This document shows, one piece after another, positions 23,541 to 31,556 of a DNA stretch of 64,000 bases (position 1 is the stretch's first letter; every line of letters begins with the position of its first letter). The stretch comes from Treponema sp. (GTDB taxonomy: Bacteria; Spirochaetota; Spirochaetia; Treponematales; Breznakiellaceae), in assembly GCA_031256445.1 (NCBI GenBank), contig JAIRQN010000056.1, positions 1-64,000 on the forward strand, written 5' to 3'. The notes under the pieces were generated by a model, which saw only the letters and a list, made by a program, of their open reading frames with translations, was not told where the DNA came from and searched no databases. The position numbers were made by a program, and so were the translations under genes.

Positions 23541-25226
23541 CTATACTGCCGCGGCTTTTATTTCCGCCAGTTTTGTCCTGAACAGCTCATAATCCGGGGC
23601 GTTTTTTACGGCTTTTTCAATCATACGGATTGCGCTTTTGTTTTTTCCCCTGATATTGTTAATTAGTCCAAGCAGGTAATAAACAGCCGGGTCGGCTTTT
23701 GGCCGAGGCCTCAGCGCGCATCTTAGTTTTTCGGCTGCGATCAGCTCTCTTTCGCCGCGATCGTAATCTTCTATGCTGAAAAACCATTTCCCCACAAGGG
23801 AGCGGGCTTCCCAGTTTTTTTCTCCCAAAAGCGCCAGTTTCGGCATCATCACTTCCAGCTCTGAGGCATTGTCAAGATTCAGGAAAATTTTTCCGGCTTC
23901 AAGATAACGTTCAAGCGCTTCATCTTTTTTCCCCGCGTGTTCCAGCGCGCTGGCCGCGTTAGCTGCATAAACGCCGCGGTTGGAAATGTCATGGCTGTTT
24001 TCCGCGCCTGTTTCGGACGCGCTGATTTCGATTGCGCTTATCCACGCGCCGGCGGAGATTTCATATTCTTTCAGTTCCCAGAAACAGCGCGCGGCAAGAG
24101 TGAAAAATACAATATCCTTGCGGATTATTTCGTTATATTTTAAAATAAAATCTTTTAACTCCTCGAATTTGTCAAGTTCGTTCAGTATTTTGATTTTTTC
24201 CGTGAGCGCTTCCTTTACTTCGGCTGAATTTTTTAAATTAGATGACGCTAAATTGACTAAATTGCTGTCAATTTGTTCAAAAAACGCGTTTATATATTTT
24301 TCCGCGTCTGCGTATTTTTGGAGACGGAACGTCATCCGCGCCGCGAGAAGCAGTTCCTTTCTTGTTCTTACTTCCGCAAACGCGGTCGCTACGCTGCGGA
24401 TCGCCTCATCCCTGCGTTTCCATGCTCTGGCGAGCTGGTCCAATGCTTTTTCTGAATCGCCCGTAACCGCGAATGTTTCCGCCAGACGCAGGCGGCTGTC
24501 AGCGTTAATGTTGGAATCGTCAGTCCACTTTTTATATTTTTCCCCTATTGCCTTTAAGCGCGTATCAATGGACAGGTAATCAAGGTGAGCCATGAAAACG
24601 TATCCTTCTTCCCGGTCTTCGCTGTCTGTTTCCTGTTCGTTTCCGGCTGGATATGAAACCAAAGTAAACCCAAGCTGTCCCTGTGCCGGGGCTCCCGCCG
24701 TATAATCATTTACTTCAACAGCCCATTTGCCGTTTATCACCAGGATAATGCAGTTAACATATGAAATTATGCTCAGATTGATATTCACCCCGTCAAATTC
24801 GGGGATTTCAGTCCATGCGATCATTGTGCGCGGGCTGCCGTTTTTAACCGCGTCAAGGCGGAAATACCCTTTGCTGGAGACAATCGCCATATTGTATGTA
24901 TCATTATCTGAAACCCTCAGTAAAAAACCGGCGGCGCCGTAACCGCCGCAGCTATCGAGGCGGATTTTCGCTTCAATTACACTATCCTGAAATTCCCTGT
25001 CCGGAATTTTTACCCATGCGATGCAGTTTGATTTCTTCAGAGCCATTGTAAATGAACCGTTTGACAAACATGTATCATGATGAGTATCATTTAATTGGGC
25101 ATCAAAGGGGGATTTATTTATTTTCTTAAAATTAAATACGTATTTTTTTTCCGGAATTTTCTCCGGATTTTTCCCGCGGATTCTGTTGGAAAGGGCATAA
25201 ATGGATCTTCGGGAAATACCAAACAT
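23541..25226 (-). CDS. TPR protein with concanavalin-like N-terminal domain
   Basis: About 561 aa from ATG 25226 (MFGISRRSIYALSNR); the track ORF extends through an antisense gene and its first 115 residues are not credible. Residues about 30-210 look like a jelly-roll/DUF1080-type domain (IEAKIRLDSCGGYGAAGFLLRVSDNDTYNM, GYFRLDAVKNG). The rest is tetratricopeptide repeats (RLRLAETFAVTGDSEKALDQ, YAANAASALEHAGKKDEALE, VYYLLGLINNIRGKNKSAIR). No signal peptide is visible. It starts head to head with the solute-binding gene, so the true start may be further downstream. Likely a scaffold or sugar-binding structural protein; function unknown. Confidence 0.75.
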   Translation of the reverse strand: MFGISRRSIYALSNRIRGKNPEKIPEKKYVFNFKKINKSPFDAQLNDTHHDTCLSNGSFTMALKKSNCIAWVKIPDREFQDSVIEAKIRLDSCGGYGAAGFLLRVSDNDTYNMAIVSSKGYFRLDAVKNGSPRTMIAWTEIPEFDGVNINLSIISYVNCIILVINGKWAVEVNDYTAGAPAQGQLGFTLVSYPAGNEQETDSEDREEGYVFMAHLDYLSIDTRLKAIGEKYKKWTDDSNINADSRLRLAETFAVTGDSEKALDQLARAWKRRDEAIRSVATAFAEVRTRKELLLAARMTFRLQKYADAEKYINAFFEQIDSNLVNLASSNLKNSAEVKEALTEKIKILNELDKFEELKDFILKYNEIIRKDIVFFTLAARCFWELKEYEISAGAWISAIEISASETGAENSHDISNRGVYAANAASALEHAGKKDEALERYLEAGKIFLNLDNASELEVMMPKLALLGEKNWEARSLVGKWFFSIEDYDRGERELIAAEKLRCALRPRPKADPAVYYLLGLINNIRGKNKSAIRMIEKAVKNAPDYELFRTKLAEIKAAAV

Positions 25227-26454
25227 ATTAAAGGTGTACTGTAAAAACATGAAAAAGTCGATATCCTCAGCGGCCCGAATCGATATATTTATTATTCTCG
25301 CCGCGGTTGTTTTAATTACCTGCCTTTTTATTTTTAGCATTAATTTTAAAACTGATAAAAAGGCTGAAACGGAATTTTTGCCGGTTGAATTGCTTATTTC
25401 CCCGCGCTGCGAGGAATTATTCGGCGTTGAAATGACAGGAACTCTGATGTGGGATTTTGAAGAACAGAATCCTGAACTGATTCTTCGCCTCTTGCAGGAT
25501 GAAGACAAAAAAGAAGCTGATATTTTCATTTTTGACCAGGGGGAGCTCAATTTGTTCCTGGCAAACGGCATTGAACTGCATTCCGCTGCGGAACCCCTTG
25601 TCTCTTTTATAAATTTGCTTTTTTACAATATTGGGCTTCTTGAAGCCGCGGATTTTGATCGCCCTCCCAAGACCAGAGAAGAATTCCTCGCCTTCGCAAG
25701 AGCGGTGTCAGCCGGCGGAACAGCCCGCAGCATGAATGCCGCCGGCGCCGCGATAAGCCTCAGTCCGCGGGACAGGCAGGCTGTATCCCGTGATATTTTT
25801 TCGTGGATTTGGGCAGCCGGCAATAATATGTGGAATCCTGACAGCGACACCCCCGTTATTAATACAAGGGCGTTAATCAGGGACATTTCCTTTTTGGGCG
25901 ATCTTAACCGCGCCGGAGCTTTCGCGCCGGCTCATTTTGACATGACAGGCGATCAGCTGCTTGAAGAATTCGCAAAGGGAAAGATAGCGATGATGATCGC
26001 TTCTTCCGGCGCAATTCCGTACTTAAGGGAAAAAATGGGAGATGATGCATTCGGCATTACGAACATCCCCGGTTCCGGTACAGGCGGGAAGTACAGCGGC
26101 GTTCTTTCCGGCATTTACGCCGGAGTTAACGCGAACTGCAGGTATCCGGACGAAGCGCTGCGTTTCCTTGAATTTCTTGCCGAAAAAAGCCTTATTCTCT
26201 GTACCGAATTGAAAGCCGTACCCGGTGTCACCTCGGATTTATTTGCCGTCAATTATATGAACACCGATCCTTTCTATTCCAAAGCCCGCGATATTTATGA
26301 ATCAACGGATATTATCCAGGGCTTTTCCGGCAAAACCGGCGCGGTACAATATGAAAACATAGTCCGTGACGAAATGCGCGTCTTTTTTGACACCAGCCGT
26401 TCAGCGCAGGATACAGCGAACGCCATCCAGCGCCGCTGGGATTTGATACGGTAA
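25201..26454 (+). CDS. ABC-type extracellular solute-binding protein (family 1)
   Basis: A membrane-anchored solute-binding protein with an N-terminal TM/signal (FIILAAVVLITCLFIFS). It has the family-1 layout: an N-terminal lobe with EADIFIFDQGELNLFLANG, the hinge region GKIAMMIASSGAIPYLREKM, and C-terminal GGKYSGVLSGIYAGVNANC followed by PDEALRFLEFLAEK. The ATG at 25201 has a strong GGAAAGG site; ATG 25249 (MKKSISS) is the alternative with a signal closer to the start and a weaker, more distant AAGGTG. No permease genes adjoin it, so it is an orphan binding protein that may act as a sensor or pair with a distant transporter. Confidence 0.82.
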   Translation: MDLREIPNILKVYCKNMKKSISSAARIDIFIILAAVVLITCLFIFSINFKTDKKAETEFLPVELLISPRCEELFGVEMTGTLMWDFEEQNPELILRLLQDEDKKEADIFIFDQGELNLFLANGIELHSAAEPLVSFINLLFYNIGLLEAADFDRPPKTREEFLAFARAVSAGGTARSMNAAGAAISLSPRDRQAVSRDIFSWIWAAGNNMWNPDSDTPVINTRALIRDISFLGDLNRAGAFAPAHFDMTGDQLLEEFAKGKIAMMIASSGAIPYLREKMGDDAFGITNIPGSGTGGKYSGVLSGIYAGVNANCRYPDEALRFLEFLAEKSLILCTELKAVPGVTSDLFAVNYMNTDPFYSKARDIYESTDIIQGFSGKTGAVQYENIVRDEMRVFFDTSRSAQDTANAIQRRWDLIR

Positions 26455-26505
26455 TAGGCTCAGACACAGGCGTGTTTGATTAATCCCGCCGCAAGATTAT
26501 TTTCC

Positions 26506-26571
26506 TTGACAAACAGGAATAATACCTTATAATTACTAATTAGAGGATTACTAATTGTACGATTAGTAATC
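26506..26571 (+). promoter_or_regulatory. strong sigma70 promoter with palindromic operator
   Basis: TTGACA (26506-26511), 16-bp spacer and TATAAT (26528-26533) are both perfect. Immediately downstream lies GATTACTAAT-TGTACG-ATTAGTAATC (26546-26571), a 10-bp perfect inverted repeat, and a third half-site AATTACTAATTA (26531-26542) overlaps the -10 box. A repressor bound here would block the promoter of the ATPase gene at 26598. Confidence 0.7.
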
Positions 26572-26597
26572 GGTAAGTTAGCAACTGGAGGATGCAG

Positions 26598-28004
26598 ATG
26601 TTTGCGGGAAGAGACAGCGAACTTGAAAACCTGGAAAGGTACTACAGGGAGGACGCTTTCCATTTTGCGGTTTTTTACGGCAGACGCCGGGTAGGTAAAA
26701 CGACCCTTATTAACAGGTTCAGGGAAGATAAGAAATCAATATATTTCTCCGCCGCTGAAACAACCGCAAAGGAAAACCTTGAGCTTCTTTCGATACAAAT
26801 ACTTGCCGTTTTAACTCCTGAAGCGCCCATTAATTGTTTTCCATCTTTTTACAGGGCTTTTGAGTATTGCTTTGAAGCCGCGAAGAAAGAGCGCCTTATC
26901 CTTGTAATGGATGAATACCCCTATCTTGCGGAGAGCGACAGGGCGGTTTCGTCTTTACTGCAATCGCTTATCGACAGGTATCATTCTAATTCCCGTCTAT
27001 TTTTAATTCTTTGCGGCTCGTCAATGTCGTTTATGGAAAATCAGGTATTGGGATACAAAAGCCCCCTTTACGGACGGCGTTCCTGTCAATTTAAAGTGGA
27101 ACCTTTTAAATATTACGAATGCGCGAAAATGCTTCCCGGATTTAATCAAATTGAAAAAATAACCCTTTACGGTATTTGCGGAGGAATCCCCGAATACATT
27201 ACCAGAATTGATAATAATTTAAACATTCAGCAAAACATGGAAAATCTTTTCTTTAATCCGTCGGGGCGTCTTTTTGAAGAGCCTTCAAATCTTCTTAAAC
27301 AGGAATTAAAAGCGCCGCAGACTTATAATGCGATTATAAGCGCCATAGCGTCGGGAGCAGCCAAGGTAAATGAAATCGCTTCGACTGCCGGGATCGAAAC
27401 GAGCCAATGCAGCAATATGCTTGCGACATTAATCAGTTTGGGAATTGTAAAAAAGGAAAATCCCGCAGGCGAAGAAAAAAAAGCGAAACCTTCCAGAAAA
27501 ACAATTTATCTGCTTGCGGATTTTATGTTCCGTTTCTGGTACTGTTTTGTGCGTCCCAATCAAAGCAGAATCGCCATGGGGCTTGGAAAAACTGTCTGCG
27601 CCGAAATTTTTGAAAAAACCAGCGGAAAAATTGAAACGTATATGGGCGCTGTTTTTGAAGAATGCGCAATTCAATATCTTTGGCGAAAAACAAACAAAGG
27701 AAAAAATAATTTTAAAATAATCGGAAGATGGTGGGGGCCGAATAAAAAAGAAAAAACAGAGGAAGAGATAGACATCCTTGCGATAGATGACAGTGAAAAA
27801 GCGCTTTTCGGCGAATGTAAATGGAGAAATGTCCGCGCCGGAAATGAAATACTGGAAGACCTTATCCGCAAATCGGAACTGCTGCCGGTTTTCTCTGATA
27901 AACGTTATGCCATTTTTTCCAAATCGGCTTTTACAGCACAGTTGATTAGCGCAGCGGCACAGCGCAAAAATATTTTATTGGTCAGGGCGGAGGAGATGTA
28001 TTGA
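26598..28004 (+). CDS. AAA-type ATPase with DUF234/PD-(D/E)XK-like C-terminus
   Basis: A 468-aa member of the archaeal-ATPase/DUF234 family. MFAGRDSELENL opens the protein, Walker A is GRRRVGKTTLINRF, Walker B is LILVMDEYPYLAES, and LFLILCGSSMSFME is sensor 1. A winged-helix part follows (AAKVNEIASTAGIETSQCSN). The C-terminal DUF234 region contains EEEIDILAIDDSEKALFGECKW, the D...ExK core of a PD-(D/E)XK nuclease fold. ATG 26598 is preferred to 26592 because GGAGG then has 6-bp spacing. These proteins are scattered, often multi-copy and mobile in spirochaetes and Bacteroidetes; their job is not established, though a DNA-linked one is likely. Confidence 0.87.
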   Translation: MFAGRDSELENLERYYREDAFHFAVFYGRRRVGKTTLINRFREDKKSIYFSAAETTAKENLELLSIQILAVLTPEAPINCFPSFYRAFEYCFEAAKKERLILVMDEYPYLAESDRAVSSLLQSLIDRYHSNSRLFLILCGSSMSFMENQVLGYKSPLYGRRSCQFKVEPFKYYECAKMLPGFNQIEKITLYGICGGIPEYITRIDNNLNIQQNMENLFFNPSGRLFEEPSNLLKQELKAPQTYNAIISAIASGAAKVNEIASTAGIETSQCSNMLATLISLGIVKKENPAGEEKKAKPSRKTIYLLADFMFRFWYCFVRPNQSRIAMGLGKTVCAEIFEKTSGKIETYMGAVFEECAIQYLWRKTNKGKNNFKIIGRWWGPNKKEKTEEEIDILAIDDSEKALFGECKWRNVRAGNEILEDLIRKSELLPVFSDKRYAIFSKSAFTAQLISAAAQRKNILLVRAEEMY

Positions 28005-28023
28005 TCTGGCGTTTTTGCAATTA

Positions 28024-28164
28024 TTAAGCGGAAACTGTAAGACCGCGCTTTTCACGGGCTTTTATTATTGCACAGCTTAACTCAAGAAGGCGTTTTTCTT
28101 CTTCAAACGCTTTCTTGAATTCCGGATTTTTCATTTCTTCAGCCAGATGCTCTTTATAATTCAT
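28024..28164 (-). pseudogene. truncated XRE/HigA-type antitoxin remnant
   Basis: A 46-codon frame, MNYKEHLAEEMKNPEFKKAF followed by EEEKRLLELSCAIIKAREKR and GLTVSA-stop. This is the N-terminal helix region of HigA-like antitoxins (AREKRGLTQxELA) broken exactly where the helix-turn-helix should begin. ATGA overlap with the toxin remnant upstream, the normal arrangement of HigBA pairs. Too short for the ORF track. It could still make a small protein, but it cannot bind DNA as a HigA does. Confidence 0.6.
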
Positions 28165-28379
28165 AATAACCCCCTAATTTCCTGTTCTGTGTACCTTCCT
28201 AAAAAATCATCACGGTATTTCTTTGCTGTCTTAATTTCAGATTTAGGCACATTATCCGAATGTTTTTCGAATGTATTTGTAAGAATTATTATATCCTTAA
28301 AAACATACAGAATGTCCATATTACGTGTACTTGATATTAAAGATATAGAGCCGTTATGTGAATATTTTAACCAGGAATT
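28161..28379 (-). pseudogene. truncated HigB/Gp49-type toxin remnant
   Basis: The minus frame reads ...MDILYVFKDIIILTNTFEKH then SDNVPKSEIKTAKKYRDDFL and GRYTEQEIRGLL, which matches the C-terminal half of RelE-superfamily Gp49/HigB toxins (RxxYFxxGxxIxLLhGFxKKtxKTPxxEIexAxxYxxDyl). Upstream codons (NSWLKYSHNGSISLIS) correspond to the central strand region, but a stop precedes them, so the N-terminal half with part of the active site is gone. With the truncated antitoxin it forms a dead toxin-antitoxin locus. Confidence 0.55.
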
Positions 28380-28470
28380 TTAGCGACTGTTGTTTCTGAC
28401 GTTTCCATGAACAGGGTGGTGAAGTAGCAACTGTTTTTTATGCGTTGGTTGCGCCTTACGACTATTAATT

Positions 28471-29559
28471 TTACCAAAATATTCTTGTGATTTCAAAAAT
28501 ACCTCTGACCCCAAATCTTGATCCATAATCAAAACAATAATCATAAAATGCTCCAAATTTACAAATACCAAGTATAATAGATGCGGAACCTTTTATGTAT
28601 GGATAAGAAATACTTTCAGTATCACCTGAATAGACGGCTTGCCCGCCATAACCACCACCTAATCCTAAAACTGCCTTATCGAAAAATCTATATTCTAATA
28701 TGCCACCTATATGATAACCAAAACTTCCATCATCAGGAGAATCAAACACAAAAGAAGGGCCCGCAATTGCCTCAATCAAAAATTCAAAACGACCAACATT
28801 GAGCCCGGCTTGAAAACATAATAATTCAATATCTAAGCCAACATCCTTTCCACCGCCAATACCAAGACCAAAATTAAAAACTGGATTAATTTCAACAGGT
28901 TTTTTAGGTTGTTTTGGAATATTTTTTACCACAGTAGACGGTTTAGAACTTTTTTGACTATTCGAGTTTAAAAAATTTCTTATTTGACGATCATTTTTAT
29001 TAATATTTAATGTAGTAGGCGAATTTATTATAGCAGTTTCAACATGTAATGGTACAACCCTAAAACGGTAATTGTTTCCCATATCCTGCATACTTCCTGT
29101 TATCACGTATTGAGCCCCAAGTTTTTTACCGATTGACTGTGCTGTTTTATCGCTTACTTCGCCTGACATTTGGAAATTTTCTTCTATGCGGATAACGTCA
29201 AGGCGTTGCCGATCGACAACCGTAAAACGGTTACTTGAAGCTAATGCTAAAGATAATTCATCAACTATATATTCGGATAAAGTAGTAGATTGTGATTTGA
29301 AACTTAAAACAGCAATTATTGGTCTTTGGCTAAAATTTTGTGCTCTTTGGCGGATACTGTCAAAATCTGTTTGATCGCTTTCCATTTCCTTCAATGCGGA
29401 ATCAGCAAAAGAAGCGGCATTATCTGAACTTGTTTGCCCCACTCCTTTTTCAAGATTTTCCACAGTAATTTGAATTGCTCTTTCTAGTGTAACACTTTGT
29501 GCATACATATCGAAGCAAGTTAAAAATATTATTAATGTACTAATAATCAATTTTTTCAT
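28471..29559 (-). CDS. CsgG/LpoB-like secreted protein with C-terminal barrel-like part
   Basis: A 362-aa precursor with a signal peptide (ends FDMYAQ). Residues about 75-200 resemble the CsgG/LpoB/FlgO nucleotide-binding-like fold: PIIAVLSFKSQSTTLSEYIV, SSNRFTVVDRQRLDVIRIEE, DKTAQSIGKKLGAQYVITGS. A Pro/Lys linker (KNIPKQPKKPVEINP) leads to a Gly-rich, strand-rich C-terminal section that ends in an aromatic residue (FEITRIFW), as in outer-membrane barrels. Such two-part proteins recur in treponemes; the first domain usually senses or regulates at the envelope. RBS AAAGGAG. Plausibly one member of a cassette-like set with the CotH gene. Confidence 0.75.
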   Translation of the reverse strand: MKKLIISTLIIFLTCFDMYAQSVTLERAIQITVENLEKGVGQTSSDNAASFADSALKEMESDQTDFDSIRQRAQNFSQRPIIAVLSFKSQSTTLSEYIVDELSLALASSNRFTVVDRQRLDVIRIEENFQMSGEVSDKTAQSIGKKLGAQYVITGSMQDMGNNYRFRVVPLHVETAIINSPTTLNINKNDRQIRNFLNSNSQKSSKPSTVVKNIPKQPKKPVEINPVFNFGLGIGGGKDVGLDIELLCFQAGLNVGRFEFLIEAIAGPSFVFDSPDDGSFGYHIGGILEYRFFDKAVLGLGGGYGGQAVYSGDTESISYPYIKGSASIILGICKFGAFYDYCFDYGSRFGVRGIFEITRIFW

Positions 29560-29620
29560 ATATATACTCCTTTATTCAATATTAAATTCCATTTTCAGTA
29601 TAATATTCTGGAACTATATT

Positions 29621-29660
29621 TGCGTAACTGTCGTTTAACGTTTATTAAATGACGGTTGCA
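29621..29660. repeat. attC-like imperfect palindrome, copy 1
   Basis: TGCGTAACTGTCGTTTAACG TTTATTAAAT GACGGTTGCA folds into a hairpin (AAC/GTT, GTC/GAC and TTTAA/TTAAA pairs, loop CGTTTA). Its first 29 bases are identical to a second copy at 31160. The order GCGTAAC, short spacer, GTTTAA, loop, TTAAAT, spacer, GTTGCAC mirrors the R''-L''-loop-L'-R' order of integron attC sites, though at about 40 bases it is short for one. Confidence 0.5.
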
Positions 29661-29663
29661 CTT

Positions 29664-31082
29664 TTACAATTTATTAATTTCTATATTCAACCAGGAGATT
29701 CTATTAATTAAGTACGACTTTAAATAAGAGACTTCACCATTATAACTGCCTATTACTACTGCATTTGGCCACACATGTTTATCAAGGATAAGCCATTTAC
29801 TAAAATTTTGATATTGAGCCGAATATAAAGAAGCAGCTCTTATATCAATATAACTGGAAATTTCAGATGATAATTGCCCATATTTTGCATTCCAGCGTGC
29901 TTTAACAGCAGAAACAAATGTAGGATCTTGAAAAAGCCTTATTATCCATTTTGTATTTTTTATCCTAAATCCAAATGGATTCTCATTGCCTTGATAATTA
30001 ACATTCCCCATTGAAATATCAAAATCCCATATTGGTCCCATGCATAATTTTTCTTTGACTGAATCATAATACATATAAACACTTGAGAAGAATATTGCAT
30101 CAGTATTTTTAGTAATTTCATTAATTAAATACCAATCGATGAACGTATCTATATCAAGATATTTTTGATATCCTGTTATTGGATTAGTAAAATCACCTCC
30201 ATATAGCGCATCTTCTGCCTCTTGGACAAATGCTTTAATTTTTTCAAATATTGATAATGATGTTCCATTTATAATTGTATCAAGGTTAGAATCCGGAGAA
30301 GAACAATTAAACGCAACTCCATGCGTTGATCTGAAATTGAAAGTATCTTCCATTCGCTCGCATACTTCAAGAAGATAACCGCCGTTTGCATTACTGCTTG
30401 AGATAGGATCAATGTTTATACGGTTTGCGTCAACCCTGATGCTTTCGGTTAACTGATATACTCCCCTATAACTGCCATTAATATATAAATCAACATGCTG
30501 TGAACGAGGCGTCCATGCCAAATTATTAAATATTAATGCCAGTTTGTTAAACGCAACATCTGTACGTAACAATGATTTATCAGCATAATTTGCCAATAAT
30601 GACCATCGTCTATGAGAAGGCATCCCAAGAAGACTTGTTGCTGTATCCAAATTTATATTATATGGTTTTTTAGGCATTCCCCATGTTGAATTTCCTCTTC
30701 CTCTTATTCCTGTAGTACCCTCAAGTAATTTGTTTCCATTATTATTATATAAAATATAAGATGCGGGTATCCATTCCTCTTTTTGATCTATACCAACATT
30801 TCCAACGGTATTTATTTTAATAGCTGGCAGCCATGATGATAATGTCGGCTGGTAATCAGACTCAATAGTATTATCTGGTTGCCATGAATCTCCCTGCAGC
30901 CCTTGCTCGCCCTGCAGCCCTTGCTCGCCCTGCGGTCCCATAGGTCCTTCGCATGTGGTTAATGAAATTAAAATGAGAATTAAAATAAAAACTATAACAA
31001 TTTTGGGGGATAAATAATCACACCTAAGATGAACTTGCCGTTTAAAGCCAAAGTAATTAAAAAGATTCTGTTCACTTTTCAT
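29664..31082 (-). CDS. CotH kinase family lipoprotein with collagen-like segment
   Basis: A 472-aa protein with an N-terminal signal (VFILILILISLTTC, lipobox-like) and then a short collagen-type stretch GPMGPQGEQGLQGEQGLQGD. The remainder is a CotH kinase domain: IRGRGNSTWGMPKKPYNI, SLLANYADKSLLRTDVAFN, VDLYINGSYRGVYQLTESI, then WYLINEITKN and the metal-binding GPIWDFDISMGN. CotH proteins phosphorylate secreted or surface proteins and are related to spore-coat and cellulosome components. RBS AAGGAG. The gene is bracketed by two copies of an attC-like repeat (29621 and 31160), like a gene cassette. Confidence 0.88.
   Translation of the reverse strand: MKSEQNLFNYFGFKRQVHLRCDYLSPKIVIVFILILILISLTTCEGPMGPQGEQGLQGEQGLQGDSWQPDNTIESDYQPTLSSWLPAIKINTVGNVGIDQKEEWIPASYILYNNNGNKLLEGTTGIRGRGNSTWGMPKKPYNINLDTATSLLGMPSHRRWSLLANYADKSLLRTDVAFNKLALIFNNLAWTPRSQHVDLYINGSYRGVYQLTESIRVDANRINIDPISSSNANGGYLLEVCERMEDTFNFRSTHGVAFNCSSPDSNLDTIINGTSLSIFEKIKAFVQEAEDALYGGDFTNPITGYQKYLDIDTFIDWYLINEITKNTDAIFFSSVYMYYDSVKEKLCMGPIWDFDISMGNVNYQGNENPFGFRIKNTKWIIRLFQDPTFVSAVKARWNAKYGQLSSEISSYIDIRAASLYSAQYQNFSKWLILDKHVWPNAVVIGSYNGEVSYLKSYLINRISWLNIEINKL
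30892..30927 (-). repeat. 18-bp tandem repeat encoding collagen-like GEQGLQ units
   Basis: CCCTGCAGCCCTTGCTCG occurs twice in exact tandem and starts a third time. On the minus strand it encodes the Gly-x-y repeats after the CotH lipobox. Exact copies suggest recent slippage. Confidence 0.8.
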
Positions 31083-31159
31083 AAAAGCTCCTTATGTTAT
31101 TTTATACATTATTATTTTTACAAGTGTTTTCACACATATGTTTTTTATATAACACACCC

Positions 31160-31191
31160 TGCGTAACTGTCGTTTAACGTTTATTAAACGA
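31160..31191. repeat. attC-like palindrome, copy 2
   Basis: TGCGTAACTGTCGTTTAACG TTTATTAAACGA shares 29 identical bases with the copy at 29621 and has a perfect stem TCGTTTAA/TTAAACGA with loop CGTTTA. It lies in the gap upstream of the CotH gene and downstream of the small gene at 31216-31422. Confidence 0.55.
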
Positions 31192-31215
31192 TAATAATTT
31201 TTTATTTCTTTTTTC

Positions 31216-31422
31216 TCAATTGTCCTTCATCTCCTCAAAGCCCATACAGGTAGTTTTCACTTTTTCTTTTCCTGTATCTGCCCGTTCCACTGACGGGCAA
31301 ACAGGCGGCTGCTCCACAAGTAATAAAACATGAGCAAGTTTATTAATATAGTCCTGATTCTTTTTATTCAGCTTCCTTAACCCGGAAGAAAAATTCTTAA
31401 TACGCTTTTCTGCATTATTCAT
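31216..31422 (-). CDS. small protein divergent from XRE regulator, 68 aa
   Basis: From ATG 31422 the product is MNNAEKRIKNFSSGLRKLNK followed by KNQDYINKLAHVLLLVEQPP and a Cys-containing polar tail. The track start at 31473 lies over the promoter and is rejected. A consensus sigma70 promoter stands directly upstream. The helical N-terminal part (LNKKNQDYINKLAHVLL) resembles the tail of the divergent XRE protein (LNPFFQDFILEQLHKLL), so the two may share a dimerisation helix. Function unknown; a regulator-associated small protein is a guess. Confidence 0.55.
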   Translation of the reverse strand: MNNAEKRIKNFSSGLRKLNKKNQDYINKLAHVLLLVEQPPVCPSVERADTGKEKVKTTCMGFEEMKDN

Positions 31423-31447
31423 TATTACTCGCTTAAAAACAGTAAAA

Positions 31448-31489
31448 ATCTCTAAGAGATATAATAAAACCAATAGGAGATATTGTCAA
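31448..31489 (-). promoter_or_regulatory. consensus promoter plus operator-like palindrome
   Basis: On the minus strand TTGACA (31489-31484), a 17-bp spacer and TATTAT (31466-31461) are followed immediately by ATCTCT-T-AGAGAT (31460-31448), a perfect 6-bp inverted repeat at the transcript start. It drives the 68-aa gene and is a likely binding site for the divergent XRE protein. Confidence 0.65.
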
Positions 31490-31516
31490 TAACTTATACC
31501 AAGAAAGAAATGATAC

Positions 31517-31546
31517 TTGCTAAGTAGATCGAACTATTGTTAATAT
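31517..31546 (+). promoter_or_regulatory. promoter giving a probably leaderless XRE transcript
   Basis: TTGCTA (31517-31522), an 18-bp spacer and TAATAT (31541-31546) end only 10 bases before the ATG at 31557. There is no Shine-Dalgarno sequence before that ATG, so the predicted mRNA begins a few bases from, or at, the start codon. Confidence 0.5.
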
Positions 31547-31556
31547 TTACCGTACA

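Noticed and set aside
23937-24942. Plus ORFs inside the TPR gene
   Set aside because: Low-complexity antisense frames; the minus strand shows TPR and jelly-roll patterns.
28424-28458. Third attC-like site (GCGCAAC ... GTTGC on the minus strand)
   Set aside because: Only a 5-bp stem and no sequence identity to the two 29-bp repeats; kept as a remark in the cassette finding, not as a feature.
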